NCBI RefSeq assembly: GCF_040712075.1
Contig: NZ_JBFCVL010000002.1
Coordinates: 523,755-587,754 of the forward strand
Direction: 5' to 3'
Source: Fodinicurvata sp. EGI_FJ10296
Lineage (GTDB): Bacteria; Pseudomonadota; Alphaproteobacteria; DSM-16000; Inquilinaceae
DNA length: 64,000 bases
This document shows, piece by piece, positions 38,102-48,067 of this stretch (position 1 is its first letter; every line of letters begins with the position of its first letter). A program made the translations under genes and the position numbers. Under the pieces are notes generated by a model. It saw nothing but the letters and a program-made list of their open reading frames with translations, ran no database searches and was not told where the DNA came from.

Positions 38102-38680
38102 TCAGCTTTCCATGACGCGGCGCAGCATGTCCACCACTTCCGAGTCATCCCAGGCCAGATCGCCTTCGACCGTCGCGATTCGGCGCCCCTGGCGGTCGAT
38201 CAGGATCGATGTCGGGAAGCCGCGCGCCTGAAACGCGCGTGGGCCATTGGCGTCGGAATCCAGATAGATCGGGAGGTTGCGAAGATCCTGCGCCTCGAAG
38301 AACGGCACGACAGCTTCTGAGCCCTCCCGGTCGATCGACAGCGCGACGACCTGGAAATCATCGCCACCAAGCTCGGCCTGCAAGGAGTCCAGCGCGGGCA
38401 TTTCGTCCACACAGGGCGGGCACCAGGTCGCCCAAAGGTTGACGAGTATGACCTTGCCCTCGAAAGTCGACAGGCTCAAGCTTCGGCCGTCGACGTCGGC
38501 GAACGTGAAATCGGGGACAGCCTGTGGCGATTCGTGAATGGAGAAGCCCGGATAATCAATTGCACCCGCGAAACGTGTATCATCACCCGATTCCGGCAGC
38601 CCCCAGACCGCGAGCGCCATTGCCGCCACACAAATCCCGGCCATTGCGACGCTGGCCCCTATGATCGAACTGCGGTGCAC
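38102..38680 (-). CDS. tlpA: TlpA-like thiol:disulfide oxidoreductase
   Basis: 192 residues, GTG start with a near-perfect AGGAGG site. An N-terminal signal anchor (about 7-28) places the thioredoxin domain in the periplasm. The redox motif is LVNLWATWCPPCVDEMPAL; the cis-Pro is in GFPTSILIDRQGRR. TlpA-type proteins reduce cytochrome c or copper-chaperone thiols during oxidase assembly. Divergent from argH, a common arrangement in alphaproteobacteria. Confidence 0.93.
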   Translation of the reverse strand: MHRSSIIGASVAMAGICVAAMALAVWGLPESGDDTRFAGAIDYPGFSIHESPQAVPDFTFADVDGRSLSLSTFEGKVILVNLWATWCPPCVDEMPALDSLQAELGGDDFQVVALSIDREGSEAVVPFFEAQDLRNLPIYLDSDANGPRAFQARGFPTSILIDRQGRRIATVEGDLAWDDSEVVDMLRRVMES

Positions 38681-38784
38681 GCTAAACCTCCTGTTACCGT
38701 CCGTCGCGGATCGCCCCTAACCTTCGAAACGGGCAAGACCGAGACAGGCCCACTGACACATTTGCCAATATAGTGATCCCAGAC

Positions 38785-40197
38785 ATGACGAACGAAACTG
38801 TTTCCGACACCGCCCCGACCGTCAACAGCCTGTGGGGTGGACGCTTTGCCTCAGGGCCTGACGCCGTCATGGAACGTATCAACGCCTCGATCGATTTCGA
38901 CAAACGGCTCGCGGCCCAGGACATCGCCGGATCAATGGCCCATGCCCGCATGCTCTCGGCGCAGGGCATCATCGAGCAGGCGGACGCCGACGCCATCGTC
39001 GACGGCCTGGAGCGGATCGGACTTGCAATTGCCGAAGGGCGGTTCGATTTCAGCCGCTCGCTGGAAGATATTCACATGAATGTCGAAAGCGCCCTCGCCG
39101 CCGATATCGGCGCGGCCGCCGGGCGGCTCCATACGGCCCGGTCGCGGAACGATCAGGTGGCAACGGATTTCAGGCTCTGGGTGCGCGACGCGATCGACCG
39201 GCTCGATCACGGCCTCAAGGAGCTTCAGGCAGCACTGATCGGCCAGGCAGAACGCCATGCCGATACGATCATGCCGGGCTTCACCCATCTGCAGTCGGCC
39301 CAGCCCGTTACCTTCGGTCATCATATGATGGCCTATGTGGAAATGATCGGCCGGGATCGTAGCCGTGCGGTCGATTGCCGCAAACGGCTCAACGAATGCC
39401 CGCTGGGGGCCGCCGCGCTGGCCGGAACGCCGTTTCCGATCGATCGCGGCATGACGGCGGCGGCGCTCGGCTTCGACGGCCCGACGCGCAACTCACTCGA
39501 CAGCGTCTCGGATCGGGATTTCGCGATCGAGTACCTGAATACCGTGTCCATCACGGCCATGCATCTTTCGCGGCTGGCCGAGGAACTGGTGATCTGGACC
39601 AGTGACGCCTTTCGCTTCGTCCGGCTTTCCGACGGCTATACGACCGGTTCGTCCATCATGCCGCAAAAGCGCAACCCCGACGCCGCAGAGTTGTCACGCG
39701 CCAAGGCGGGCCGGATCTTCGGCCATCTCATCGGTTTGCTGACGGTAATGAAAGGATTGCCGCTCGCATATCAGAAGGACATGCAGGAAGACAAGGAACC
39801 GGTCTTCGATGCCGACGACAGCATCGGCCTGATGGTGGCGGCCATGACCGGCATGATCGGCGACCTCACCGCCAACCCCGAGGCGATGCGCCAGGCGGTG
39901 TCCGCCGGCTTTCCGACAGCGACCGATCTTGCCGACTGGCTGGTGCGTGTCGCGGGACTGCCGTTTCGCGAGGCACATCACGTCACCGGCCGCGTGGTCA
40001 GGCTGGCCGAAGAGACGGGAGCGAAGCTGGAGGATGTTCCGTTGGCCGCCATGAGGGATATCGACGACCGCATAACCGAGGATGTCTACGCCGTATTGAC
40101 GGTCGACGCCTCCGTCGCCAGCCGGACGAGCCTGGGCGGCACGGCGCCGGTCCGGGTCCGCGAAGCCGTCGCCGACGCACGGGAGCGCTATCTATGA
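38785..40197 (+). CDS. argH: Argininosuccinate lyase
   Basis: 470 residues. It splits argininosuccinate into arginine and fumarate, the last step of arginine synthesis. [59 protein letters not shown] (catalytic His) and [12 protein letters not shown], the fumarase/lyase superfamily signature with catalytic Ser, are intact. ATG 38785 is preferred; GTG 38773 is in frame. It overlaps the next start by ATGA. Confidence 0.97.
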   Translation: MTNETVSDTAPTVNSLWGGRFASGPDAVMERINASIDFDKRLAAQDIAGSMAHARMLSAQGIIEQADADAIVDGLERIGLAIAEGRFDFSRSLEDIHMNVESALAADIGAAAGRLHTARSRNDQVATDFRLWVRDAIDRLDHGLKELQAALIGQAERHADTIMPGFTHLQSAQPVTFGHHMMAYVEMIGRDRSRAVDCRKRLNECPLGAAALAGTPFPIDRGMTAAALGFDGPTRNSLDSVSDRDFAIEYLNTVSITAMHLSRLAEELVIWTSDAFRFVRLSDGYTTGSSIMPQKRNPDAAELSRAKAGRIFGHLIGLLTVMKGLPLAYQKDMQEDKEPVFDADDSIGLMVAAMTGMIGDLTANPEAMRQAVSAGFPTATDLADWLVRVAGLPFREAHHVTGRVVRLAEETGAKLEDVPLAAMRDIDDRITEDVYAVLTVDASVASRTSLGGTAPVRVREAVADARERYL

Positions 40198-40388
40198 ACG
40201 GCAATATCCGTATGCAATCCGGGCCGGCGTCACGCACCATCCGGCCCGGCTCCATGGCGCTGGCCTTGCTGATCGCCCTCTCGGTCGCGACCGGCGTCGC
40301 TGCATGCGGCAAACGCCCGGGCGACGTGCTGCCGCCGGAAAGCGTTCAGGACAACGACCCGTTTCCCCGGAGTTACCCAGGTTCATGA
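40194..40388 (+). CDS. lptM: LptM (YifL)-like small lipoprotein
   Basis: 64 residues overlapping both neighbours by ATGA. A signal peptide leads to lipobox VAAC and then [12 protein letters not shown], the CG-x-KG-x3-P-P-like motif of LptM. In E. coli LptM helps LptD mature its disulfides for LPS export. Its place between argH and lysA is standard. The mature chain is only about 28 residues. Confidence 0.8.
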   Translation: MNGNIRMQSGPASRTIRPGSMALALLIALSVATGVAACGKRPGDVLPPESVQDNDPFPRSYPGS

Positions 40389-41677
40389 CGTTCTTTTCCT
40401 ATCGCGGCGGGATACTGCACGCCGAAGATGTGCCGCTCGACAGGATCGCGGCGGCGGTCGGGACACCGGCCTACGTCTATTCACGCCAGGCCCTGATTGC
40501 CAATTACCGGAACTATGCAGACGCATTGGACCGCCTGTCAGTGCGCATATGCTATGCCCTCAAGGCCAACGATGCCCTGGCAGTGATCGGAACACTGGCG
40601 GCCGAAGGCGCTGGCGCCGATGTTGTTTCGGCCGGTGAGCTGCGGCGGGCCATGGCCGCCGGAATATCGCCATCGGCAATCATTTTCTCCGGCGTCGGCA
40701 AGAGCCGGGACGACATACGGCTGGCGCTGGAGGTCGGCATCGGCCAGATCAACGTCGAGAGCATTCCCGAACTGCACGCGATCGCGAACGTCGCGGCCAA
40801 ACTTGGCAAGCGCGCACCGATCGCCATCAGGGTGAACCCGGACGTGGACGCCGGGACCCACGACAAGATCACCACCGGTCGCAAAGAGAACAAATTCGGC
40901 ATCGATATCGACCGCGCGCCGTCGGTCTTTGCCGACGCGGCCGCATTCGACCATGTCGATCCGATCGGCGTCGCTGTCCATATCGGCAGCCAGCTTACCA
41001 GCCTCGCCCCCTTCGAAGCCGCCTACGGCCGGGTGGCCGAGCTCGTACGCACCCTGCGGAACGACGGCATCCCGCTCACGTCGATCGACCTGGGTGGCGG
41101 CATGGGCATCGACTACCAGGGCGAAGCCATCCCCGAAATGCGAGACTATGCCGCACTGATCGAACGAACGGTTGGCGGGCTGGGCTGTCATCTGACGATC
41201 GAACCGGGCCGGTCGATCGCCGGCCCGGCCGGTGTGCTGCTGGCAACCACGCTCTATATCAAGGAGGGCGATAGCCGTCGATTCGCCATTCTTGACGCCG
41301 GTATGAACGATCTCATCCGCCCGGCCCTGTACGAAGCCTGGCACGACATCCAGCCGATCCGCGAGCCGGATGGCGATGCGCCCGACCGTGACCAGACCTA
41401 TGATGTCGTCGGCCCGATCTGCGAATCCGGCGATACATTTGCCCGGCACCGACGGCTCGGGCCGCTCGCGTCCGGCGATCTCGTCGCTTTTCGCCACGCC
41501 GGGGCCTATGGCGCCGTCATGGCATCCCGCTACAACGCGCGGCCGGGGGCCGTCGAAGTGCTGGTCGACGGATCGGAATTCGCCATCGTCAGAAAACGGC
41601 CAACATTCGAACAGACAATCGAAAACGAGACCATGCCGCCCTGGATGACACCCCCCCGGCAAATGGAAGACGTCTGA
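40385..41677 (+). CDS. lysA: Diaminopimelate decarboxylase
   Basis: 430 residues from ATG 40385. PLP enzyme that turns meso-diaminopimelate into lysine. The PLP lysine is in RICYALKANDALAV; phosphate and substrate segments ADVVSAGELRRAM, VHIGSQLTSLAPF, SIDLGGGMGIDY, IEPGRSI and VGPICESGD (catalytic Cys of the partner subunit) are all present. Length and order are typical. Translationally coupled to lptM. Confidence 0.97.
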   Translation: MTFFSYRGGILHAEDVPLDRIAAAVGTPAYVYSRQALIANYRNYADALDRLSVRICYALKANDALAVIGTLAAEGAGADVVSAGELRRAMAAGISPSAIIFSGVGKSRDDIRLALEVGIGQINVESIPELHAIANVAAKLGKRAPIAIRVNPDVDAGTHDKITTGRKENKFGIDIDRAPSVFADAAAFDHVDPIGVAVHIGSQLTSLAPFEAAYGRVAELVRTLRNDGIPLTSIDLGGGMGIDYQGEAIPEMRDYAALIERTVGGLGCHLTIEPGRSIAGPAGVLLATTLYIKEGDSRRFAILDAGMNDLIRPALYEAWHDIQPIREPDGDAPDRDQTYDVVGPICESGDTFARHRRLGPLASGDLVAFRHAGAYGAVMASRYNARPGAVEVLVDGSEFAIVRKRPTFEQTIENETMPPWMTPPRQMEDV

Positions 41678-41693
41678 CCGGCGTCGGAGACGG

Positions 41694-44417
41694 ATGACCA
41701 AACCGCCCAGCCCCCAGTCAACCCGGCCCCAGTCGCCCCGGCCCCCGTCCTCCAGCGGCCGGGGTTCGCGCACTGCCCGTCACGATCAGCAGTCGGCGTC
41801 CGGCGCCAGGCCCTGGGAGCCGGGCATGCGGCTCTGGGCCGCATGGGCGGCTCTGGCATGGGAGCGTCTGTGGCCGCGGTTGTGGCCGGCTGTGGCGGTC
41901 TTTGGCGCAACATTGGCCCTGATCCTGCTCGACGTGCTGTCACGGTTGCCGCCATGGCTTCACGCAACCGTATTGGCGGCCGCGCTGGCGGCCCTGATCG
42001 CGCTGATATGGACCGCCATCGCCGGGACCGCCTGGCCTGATCGCAGCAATGCACGGCGACGGCTGGAACAGGACAGCGGGTTCGAGCACCGGCCCCTTAC
42101 AGCGATGGAAGACGCGCAAAGCGCGGGCGTAATGGATCCCGGCAGCCGATTGCTATGGAACGCCCATCTGTTGCGTCTGCGGGCCGCGACGACACGCTGG
42201 GTCGTGCGGCCGCCACGGCCCGGACTCGCATCACAGGACCCCTATGGCTTGCGTGGCGGCCTGGGGTTGTTGCTGGTAATTGCGGTCGTCGTCGCCGGGG
42301 CCGATTGGGATGCGCGGCTGGGACGCAATCTCGTGCCTGCCTTCGCCGGTTCCTCACCGGCGACACCGCCGAGCCTGGACGTATCGGTATCCCCGCCCGG
42401 CTATACCGGCGCGCCGCCGGTCTATCTTCAACCCGCACCGCGCGACCCCGGTGCACCCGAAAATGCGCCGCCGACCGCGCCTCCGGATGCGGTCGAAATA
42501 CCCGCCGGATCAACGCTGCTGGCACGGGTATCCGGAGGCAGCGAACCGCCCGTGCTCTCGATCGGCGGCGAAAGAACGGCTTTCGAAGCTCTGGGCGACG
42601 ATGGATTCGAAGTCGAAGAGACCATATCCGCCGGCAGCGGCCTGTCGATCAGCCAGGATGGCACGACCCTGGGCGTGTGGAGCATTCGTGTCATCCCCGA
42701 CCTCGCGCCCGAGATCGCCTTTACGGAGCCGCCGCGCGCTACCGAACGCAATGCCCTGCGACTGGCCTACCAGGCCAAGGACGACTATGGCATCGAATCC
42801 ATTTCCGCGACCCTGTTGCTGGAACTCGACGCCGAATCGTCACTGGAACGCGAGCCGCTGACACTTGAGCTGCCACCACCCGGAACGGCAACGACATCGG
42901 CCGACGGCGTATTCTTTCAGGATCTGACCGCCCATCCCTGGGCCGGCGAACCGGTGCGGGTCCGGTTGGCAGCAAGCGACAACGCCGGCAATACCGGTCA
43001 GTCTTCGCAGATGCTGGTCCGGTTGCCGGAGCGGGAATTCCTGCACCCCGTCGCCCAGGCGATCGTCGAGCAACGGCGGACGCTGATTCGCGACGTGGCC
43101 GCCGCCGAATCCGTTGCGGAAGGCCTGTATGGCCTGTCCGCGCAGGTCAACCGGTATGACGGCGACACCGTCGTGTTTCTGGCCCTGCGGACCGCCGCCC
43201 GGCGCCTGATCTTCGCTCAATCCCGCGTCAGCGACGCCGTCGACCCTGTCGCTCAGTTGTTGTGGGACACGGCCCTGCGAATCGAGGATGGCGACCTCTC
43301 CCTGATGGAGCGGGAACTGCGCGCCGCCCAGGAGGATCTGCGTCGCGCCCTGATCAGCGAAGCGTCCGATGAAGAAATCGCGGAATTGACCGACCGGTTG
43401 GAGGCTGCCCTCGAACGATATCTGGATGCGCTGGCTCGCGACATGGCGCGCCACGCACCGAACGAGCCCGGCCAGCCGCAGAGCCCGCCGGGGTCGCTGT
43501 TGCCATCGACCGATTTTACGGAAATGATCGACGCCTTGAGGGCAATGAACGAGAGCGGCGCCCGCGATCAGGCACGACAGATGCTGTCGGAACTGCAAGA
43601 CATGCTGGAAAGCCTGCAGACCGGTCGGCAAGCGGTCGAACAGAACCAGGCGATGGAAGCTCTGAACGCCATGATGGACGAGATGCAGTCCCTGATGACG
43701 GCACAGCAGGCGCTTTTCGACGACACGCACCAGTCCGGTTCCGGTGCAGGCACCCAGACGCCTGACGACGCCGGAGAGCCCGGCGTTCCGGGCATGTCCG
43801 GCAGCCCGGAACCTTTCGGCGGATCCCGGCTGCCGCGGTCACTGTTCGACAGTACACCCGGATCGACCGCGCCGTCCCAACCAGGGATCGGCGAACCGGC
43901 CGAGCAGCAGGCAACCGCCGAGGAACTGGCGGAACTGGCGCGGCGACAGGACGAAATCCGGCGCAACCTGGGCGAGATGATGCGCCAGATCGGCGAGATG
44001 ACAGGCTCTATTCCCGAGGAACTTGGCGGGGCCGAGCAGGCGATGCGACAATCGGGCCAATCGCTGACGGGCGGTGATGCGGGCGGATCATTGCCGCCTC
44101 AGGAACAGGCCCTTGAGGGAATGCGCCAGGGCACGCAGAGCTTTCTGAACACCGTTCTCGACCGGATGGCACAACAGGGCCAGGGCACTGCCGCGATACC
44201 GGGTTCAGGAAACGGCGCTGGTCAGGACGGCCGCGATCCCCTGGGCCGCCCCACGGATGGCAGTGGTACCTATGCCGACGACGATGTCGACCTGCCGGGG
44301 CGGGATGCCACCGAACGGGCACGGGCGATACTTGAGGAATTGCGGCGCCGCGCCGGAGACCAGTCCCGACCGGAGATCGAGCGTGATTATGTCGACCGGC
44401 TGCTGGAACGGTTCTGA
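41694..44417 (+). CDS. TIGR02302/DUF4175 family membrane protein
   Basis: 907 residues. Three or so helices lie near the N-terminus (about 65-85, 92-110, 185-203), with a large periplasmic or cytoplasmic remainder: VSVSPPGYTGAPPVY and the I-x-F-TEPPRATERNALRLAYQAKDDYGIES type repeats of the family, then long coiled-coil Gln/Glu/Met-rich stretches from about 455 to 830. Alphaproteobacterial family next to lysA; function unknown to me. The C-terminus RAILEELRRRAGDQSRPEIERDYVDRLLERF is highly conserved. No enzymatic motif was seen. Confidence 0.88.
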   Translation: MTKPPSPQSTRPQSPRPPSSSGRGSRTARHDQQSASGARPWEPGMRLWAAWAALAWERLWPRLWPAVAVFGATLALILLDVLSRLPPWLHATVLAAALAALIALIWTAIAGTAWPDRSNARRRLEQDSGFEHRPLTAMEDAQSAGVMDPGSRLLWNAHLLRLRAATTRWVVRPPRPGLASQDPYGLRGGLGLLLVIAVVVAGADWDARLGRNLVPAFAGSSPATPPSLDVSVSPPGYTGAPPVYLQPAPRDPGAPENAPPTAPPDAVEIPAGSTLLARVSGGSEPPVLSIGGERTAFEALGDDGFEVEETISAGSGLSISQDGTTLGVWSIRVIPDLAPEIAFTEPPRATERNALRLAYQAKDDYGIESISATLLLELDAESSLEREPLTLELPPPGTATTSADGVFFQDLTAHPWAGEPVRVRLAASDNAGNTGQSSQMLVRLPEREFLHPVAQAIVEQRRTLIRDVAAAESVAEGLYGLSAQVNRYDGDTVVFLALRTAARRLIFAQSRVSDAVDPVAQLLWDTALRIEDGDLSLMERELRAAQEDLRRALISEASDEEIAELTDRLEAALERYLDALARDMARHAPNEPGQPQSPPGSLLPSTDFTEMIDALRAMNESGARDQARQMLSELQDMLESLQTGRQAVEQNQAMEALNAMMDEMQSLMTAQQALFDDTHQSGSGAGTQTPDDAGEPGVPGMSGSPEPFGGSRLPRSLFDSTPGSTAPSQPGIGEPAEQQATAEELAELARRQDEIRRNLGEMMRQIGEMTGSIPEELGGAEQAMRQSGQSLTGGDAGGSLPPQEQALEGMRQGTQSFLNTVLDRMAQQGQGTAAIPGSGNGAGQDGRDPLGRPTDGSGTYADDDVDLPGRDATERARAILEELRRRAGDQSRPEIERDYVDRLLERF

Positions 44418-44445
44418 ATATCCGTCAGGCCACGCCGCCATATCA

Positions 44446-44823
44446 TCATGCGCTGTTCTTCAGGGCACGCCCGACCGCATCGACGATCTGCCGCAGGGTA
44501 AATGGCTTGCCGATAACTTCGTGAATGAATGAATCAAGCCCATAGGCCCGCTGCTTCTCGGCCGCATAGCCGGTCATCAGAAGTATTTTGAGATCGGGTT
44601 GCTCCTTGGCCAACTTCAATGCCAGGGCAATGCCGTCCATACCGGGCATCACGATATCGGTGATCACAAGATCGAAATGCTTATGCTCCAGCGCGTCCAG
44701 AGCGGTCAGTCCATCATCAGCCTGATCGGTCTCGTACCCGGCATGGGCCAGCGCGCGCGTGACGAATTCGCGGACGGGCGCTTCGTCGTCGACAATCAGC
44801 ACCCGGCGCAGGCTTTTTCCCAT
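44446..44823 (-). CDS. Single-domain response regulator, CpdR-like
   Basis: 125 residues. Receiver domain only: RVLIVDDEAPVREF, phospho-acceptor Asp in DLVITDIVMPGMDGI, Thr in ILLMTGYA and KPFTLRQIVDAV. CpdR controls ClpXP-dependent proteolysis of cell-cycle factors such as CtrA; the DIVMPxMDGIxLA sequence and size fit, but CpdR and other lone receivers are hard to separate. A TTG two codons earlier is open. It converges with the DUF4175 gene (28 bases between stops). Confidence 0.82.
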   Translation of the reverse strand: MGKSLRRVLIVDDEAPVREFVTRALAHAGYETDQADDGLTALDALEHKHFDLVITDIVMPGMDGIALALKLAKEQPDLKILLMTGYAAEKQRAYGLDSFIHEVIGKPFTLRQIVDAVGRALKNSA

Positions 44824-44894
44824 TGTCAAACGAACCTTTCTGCCCCGAACCGCTGCAACGCAGCGCCGATATCCGGTCCTGCAATGCCCGGGAT

Positions 44895-45728
44895 TTAATT
44901 GTCGGCGACGGTGATCTCCAGTCGCGTCGCTGAATCATCCGGATTGTCGAGCGCGGTTGCAAATCGGACGGACTCGCCGGGTTCGAGTCGTTCTCGCTCC
45001 ACGCTGAAGCTCCAGTCGAACAAGGTCCGATCACCGCCGTCAAACAAAGTCGCCATCAAACGCGGAGTCGGTCTTACATACTCGCTATCGTTGACGAGTT
45101 CGCCCGTAACAACCAGACGGGGCGGGCTCTGCCCTTCTCCTTCCAATCGCTCTGACGTCACCTGGCGCACAGTCAGCCCGGGCCCGGCAATCGCCGGTGT
45201 CGTCACGTCGATTCCGAGCTGCTGATAAATGCGATAGGATGGCGGCCAGGTGTCGACCACATGATCGCGGCCGACATAGAGCGCGGCGACGGTTATGCTG
45301 CCCAGCACCAGAATCCACAACAGTACGGCGGCCCCGCCCCCACGGCGTGTCGATGTTTCCGCCGGCGGCGGGACGGATTGTGCCGCCGCTGTCCCGCCAT
45401 TGCCGCGGGCCGATCCACCAATTCGCGATGCCGCCAGTCCGGCTGTCCCGGATCGGGTATCGGATGGCTGGGCGACGTCATAGTCATCGCCTCCGGTTCC
45501 CGGCAATCCGCCGGCAGCGCCATACTCGGAGTCGCCATAGCCTGGAAACTCGTCGCTGCCCCCGCCGCCTCCCGGCCGTTGCCCTGCGTCTGGAGCCGGT
45601 GAACCGTCGATGGGTTCCTGGTGCCACACATGGCCGCAGGTTGCGCAACGCACGCGGCGGCCCGACGACCCCAGCTTCGCCGGATCGACGTTGTATCGCG
45701 CACTACAGGAGGGGCAATTCAGGATCAT
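44895..45728 (-). CDS. MJ0042-type zinc-ribbon, DUF3426-like membrane protein
   Basis: 277 residues from ATG 45728. An N-terminal zinc ribbon (C-x2-C...C-x2-C: NCPSCSARY and RCATCGHVWH) opens the protein, followed by a Gly/Asp-rich linker, a single transmembrane helix (about 134-152) and a periplasmic C-terminal domain (PRLVVTGELVNDSE, WSFSVERERLEPGESVRF) of the DUF3426 type. Divergent from ftsE, as in many alphaproteobacteria, suggesting a link to division or envelope control. Function unproven. A GTG two codons before the ATG is in frame. Confidence 0.88.
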   Translation of the reverse strand: MILNCPSCSARYNVDPAKLGSSGRRVRCATCGHVWHQEPIDGSPAPDAGQRPGGGGGSDEFPGYGDSEYGAAGGLPGTGGDDYDVAQPSDTRSGTAGLAASRIGGSARGNGGTAAAQSVPPPAETSTRRGGGAAVLLWILVLGSITVAALYVGRDHVVDTWPPSYRIYQQLGIDVTTPAIAGPGLTVRQVTSERLEGEGQSPPRLVVTGELVNDSEYVRPTPRLMATLFDGGDRTLFDWSFSVERERLEPGESVRFATALDNPDDSATRLEITVADN

Positions 45729-45875
45729 GGACACATTGAGTGCTTAGGACACAAAGACTGGAATCGTTATAGAGTGCCCGTCGAGGCGACGCAAGGAACC
45801 GCAATCGTATTGGCGTCGCCGCGCATGATGTTTATTCCACAGAGGCCGATTATCACTCGTCCCATTCCTTCTGAA

Positions 45876-46763
45876 ATGCAGATCCGCCCAATGCCCTATA
45901 AAGAGCCCCCGACCGACGCTCTCGATGCCGGCCACACCCTCGCCCGCCACACCGTTGCACTTCGCCTCGACGATATCCAGGTCGAGATTGCTCCCCCGGC
46001 CGGCATCGCCGCTGGCGACAGAAGCACCGGCGAGCGTCTGGGACCGCTGTCAGCGGCGGTCGACCGGGGCGGCTATCAACTTGTAACCGGTCCCAACGGC
46101 GCCGGAAAATCCGCCTTGATGTCGGTCATCGCCCTGGAACGTCCGGCGGCCAGCGGCCGGCTGGTTCTCCTCGGGAAAGAGGTCCGTCTTTCGGGCAAGC
46201 GCAGCGACCGCGCGCGGCTGCGCCGCCATTTGGGACTCGTCTTTCAGTCACTCTACCCTTTGCCGGGCGCGACCGTTCTCGAAACGGTCCTGCTCCCGAT
46301 TGCCCTGAATCCCCACGCGCCCGATGCCGGCACCCAGCCGGGGCAAGCCGGCGAACGCACCATAGCGGCGGCACGGGAACTGCTGCATTGGGTGGGGCTT
46401 GCCGGGCGCGATCACGACCGTGCCGACAGTCTTTCGGGTGGCGAATCGCGGTGCCTTGCCCTGGCCCGTTCCCTGATCGGCCGCCCGCAGATGCTCATAG
46501 CCGACGACCCGACCCGTGGCCTGGATGAACGGGGCGCCTGGCGCATGATGGGCCTCATCGAACAATTGCATCGCCACGGCACGACGATCATCCTGGCGAC
46601 GAACGACCCTTCGATTCTGCAGGCATCCCCTCACCCCCGCCTGGAACTCAGCGCACGCCGCCGTTCGCTGCACCCCCGGACCGAGTTCATGGCCAGCCCC
46701 ACTCCCAGTACCGGGTCCGGTATCGGGTCGGGGCACTGGACCGGCCCCGGGTCTCGTGCATAG
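45876..46763 (+). CDS. ftsE: FtsE-like ABC ATPase with altered catalytic residues
   Basis: 295 residues from ATG 45876; ATGs at 45825, 45828 and 45891 are alternatives. FtsEX is a membrane complex that switches on peptidoglycan hydrolases at division. Walker A GPNGAGKS (72-79), Q-loop GLVFQ (120-124) and signature LSGGESR (186-192) are present. Walker B is MLIADDPTRGLD: the catalytic Glu after the Walker B Asp is Asp (211), and the switch His is Asn (ATNDPS, N243; normally THD). The C-terminus has a 45-residue low-complexity tail. Context (ftsX 19 bases on) makes FtsE certain; hydrolysis rate may be reduced. Confidence 0.85.
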   Translation: MQIRPMPYKEPPTDALDAGHTLARHTVALRLDDIQVEIAPPAGIAAGDRSTGERLGPLSAAVDRGGYQLVTGPNGAGKSALMSVIALERPAASGRLVLLGKEVRLSGKRSDRARLRRHLGLVFQSLYPLPGATVLETVLLPIALNPHAPDAGTQPGQAGERTIAAARELLHWVGLAGRDHDRADSLSGGESRCLALARSLIGRPQMLIADDPTRGLDERGAWRMMGLIEQLHRHGTTIILATNDPSILQASPHPRLELSARRRSLHPRTEFMASPTPSTGSGIGSGHWTGPGSRA

Positions 46764-46782
46764 CGGCTAACCGGAAAACACC

Positions 46783-48003
46783 ATGGCACCAAGCCGGCGC
46801 AATACCCTCGTTCAGCGCCTTCGCCGCGCATCTCCGACCCGTTCGGCGGGCGACCCCGATCCTCGACCGCCGGCCGAACCGGAACCCGACTCCGGCTATC
46901 AGCCGTCCGAGGCGCCGGTCATCGAGCCCGGCGCCCGTGACCACTCGCGCGATGGCGACCCGTCGGAGCGCCATGATGCCGAGGATCGCAGCGCATATTC
47001 AACCGTACCCGAAGGTTCGACGGCCGGCAAATCCGCACCCCGGCGCTCTCTTGCGCGCGCGAAACTGCCTGCCTGGTTTCGATCGGCCGGCGTGCGATGG
47101 CCGACGCGGCCGCGCGCCTTCCGGGGCCCTTCGGCCCCGATGGGCCGGCTTGGTCTCGTGGCCTGCCCGATCGCAGCGATGGCCACCATGGCACTGCTGG
47201 CGATCCTGGCGGTATGGTCCGGCGAATCCAGATTGCTGTCGGGTCTGGCGGGGCGGATGACGGTAGAGCTTCCCGCCACCGACAATGTCGTGGATCAGGC
47301 GATCGAGATCGGCGAAACCATCGCCCTGCTCAACGACTGGCCGGGAATACTGTCCGCCGAACCGATCGAGCGCGAGCGGGTCGAAGCTCTGCTGGCGCCG
47401 TGGTTCGGCGGCAACCAGGATCTGCGCGCCCTGCCGCTGCCAGCTCTGATCGACGTCACGGTCGGCCCTGACGCCGATATCGATACACTGGCCCTAGGGG
47501 AAGCGCTGGGCGCGACGGTTGCCGATGCCCGCCTTGACGACCATCGGGCATGGTCGTCCGACGTCGCCGCCGTTGCAACGACGCTGCGGCAGGGCGCCTG
47601 GGCCGTCTTTCTGGTCGCCGCCTTTGCCCTATTTGCCGCTTTCGCCGGTATCCTCACCCTGATCGGGGACATTTGGCGGCCGGCAATGCTCGAAATGCAC
47701 CGCCTCGGCGCCGACGACAGCGCAATCGTGTTGCCGACGGCATGGAACGCTCTGATAGCCGTTCTTGCGGGATCGGGGGCCGGCACCGTGATCGGGATCG
47801 GGCTTTCCTGGGGCCTGACCGGCATCGAGACCGCTCCCGCGACCGGCTCCACACCGTTCGACACCGGCACCGTCTTCGGCGGCCTGATCGATCCGCAATG
47901 GTGGCACATGGGCGTCGTCCTGATCGTGCCGCCCCTTTCTGCCCTTTTTGCCGCCGTTGCGTGCGGCGGGATTTTGTTCCACCGGCTTCGTCAGGTGTGG
48001 TAG
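46783..48003 (+). CDS. ftsX: FtsX-like permease
   Basis: 406 residues. The first 115 are Pro/Arg/Asp-rich and cytoplasmic, longer than in E. coli. Four helices follow (about 130-150, 270-292, 318-340, 376-400), with a periplasmic domain between the first and second and the FtsX segment AFAGILTLIGDIWRPAMLEMHRLGADDS in the loop. FtsX transmits the FtsE ATP cycle to periplasmic amidase activators. Overall weak conservation, as usual for alphaproteobacterial FtsX. Confidence 0.88.
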   Translation: MAPSRRNTLVQRLRRASPTRSAGDPDPRPPAEPEPDSGYQPSEAPVIEPGARDHSRDGDPSERHDAEDRSAYSTVPEGSTAGKSAPRRSLARAKLPAWFRSAGVRWPTRPRAFRGPSAPMGRLGLVACPIAAMATMALLAILAVWSGESRLLSGLAGRMTVELPATDNVVDQAIEIGETIALLNDWPGILSAEPIERERVEALLAPWFGGNQDLRALPLPALIDVTVGPDADIDTLALGEALGATVADARLDDHRAWSSDVAAVATTLRQGAWAVFLVAAFALFAAFAGILTLIGDIWRPAMLEMHRLGADDSAIVLPTAWNALIAVLAGSGAGTVIGIGLSWGLTGIETAPATGSTPFDTGTVFGGLIDPQWWHMGVVLIVPPLSALFAAVACGGILFHRLRQVW

Positions 48004-48067
48004 AGGGAAAACCTGGAAGTCGCCGCCTTTCCGCCAGCCGAGTCGGGAGCATCCGAAGGTCCGCGCC

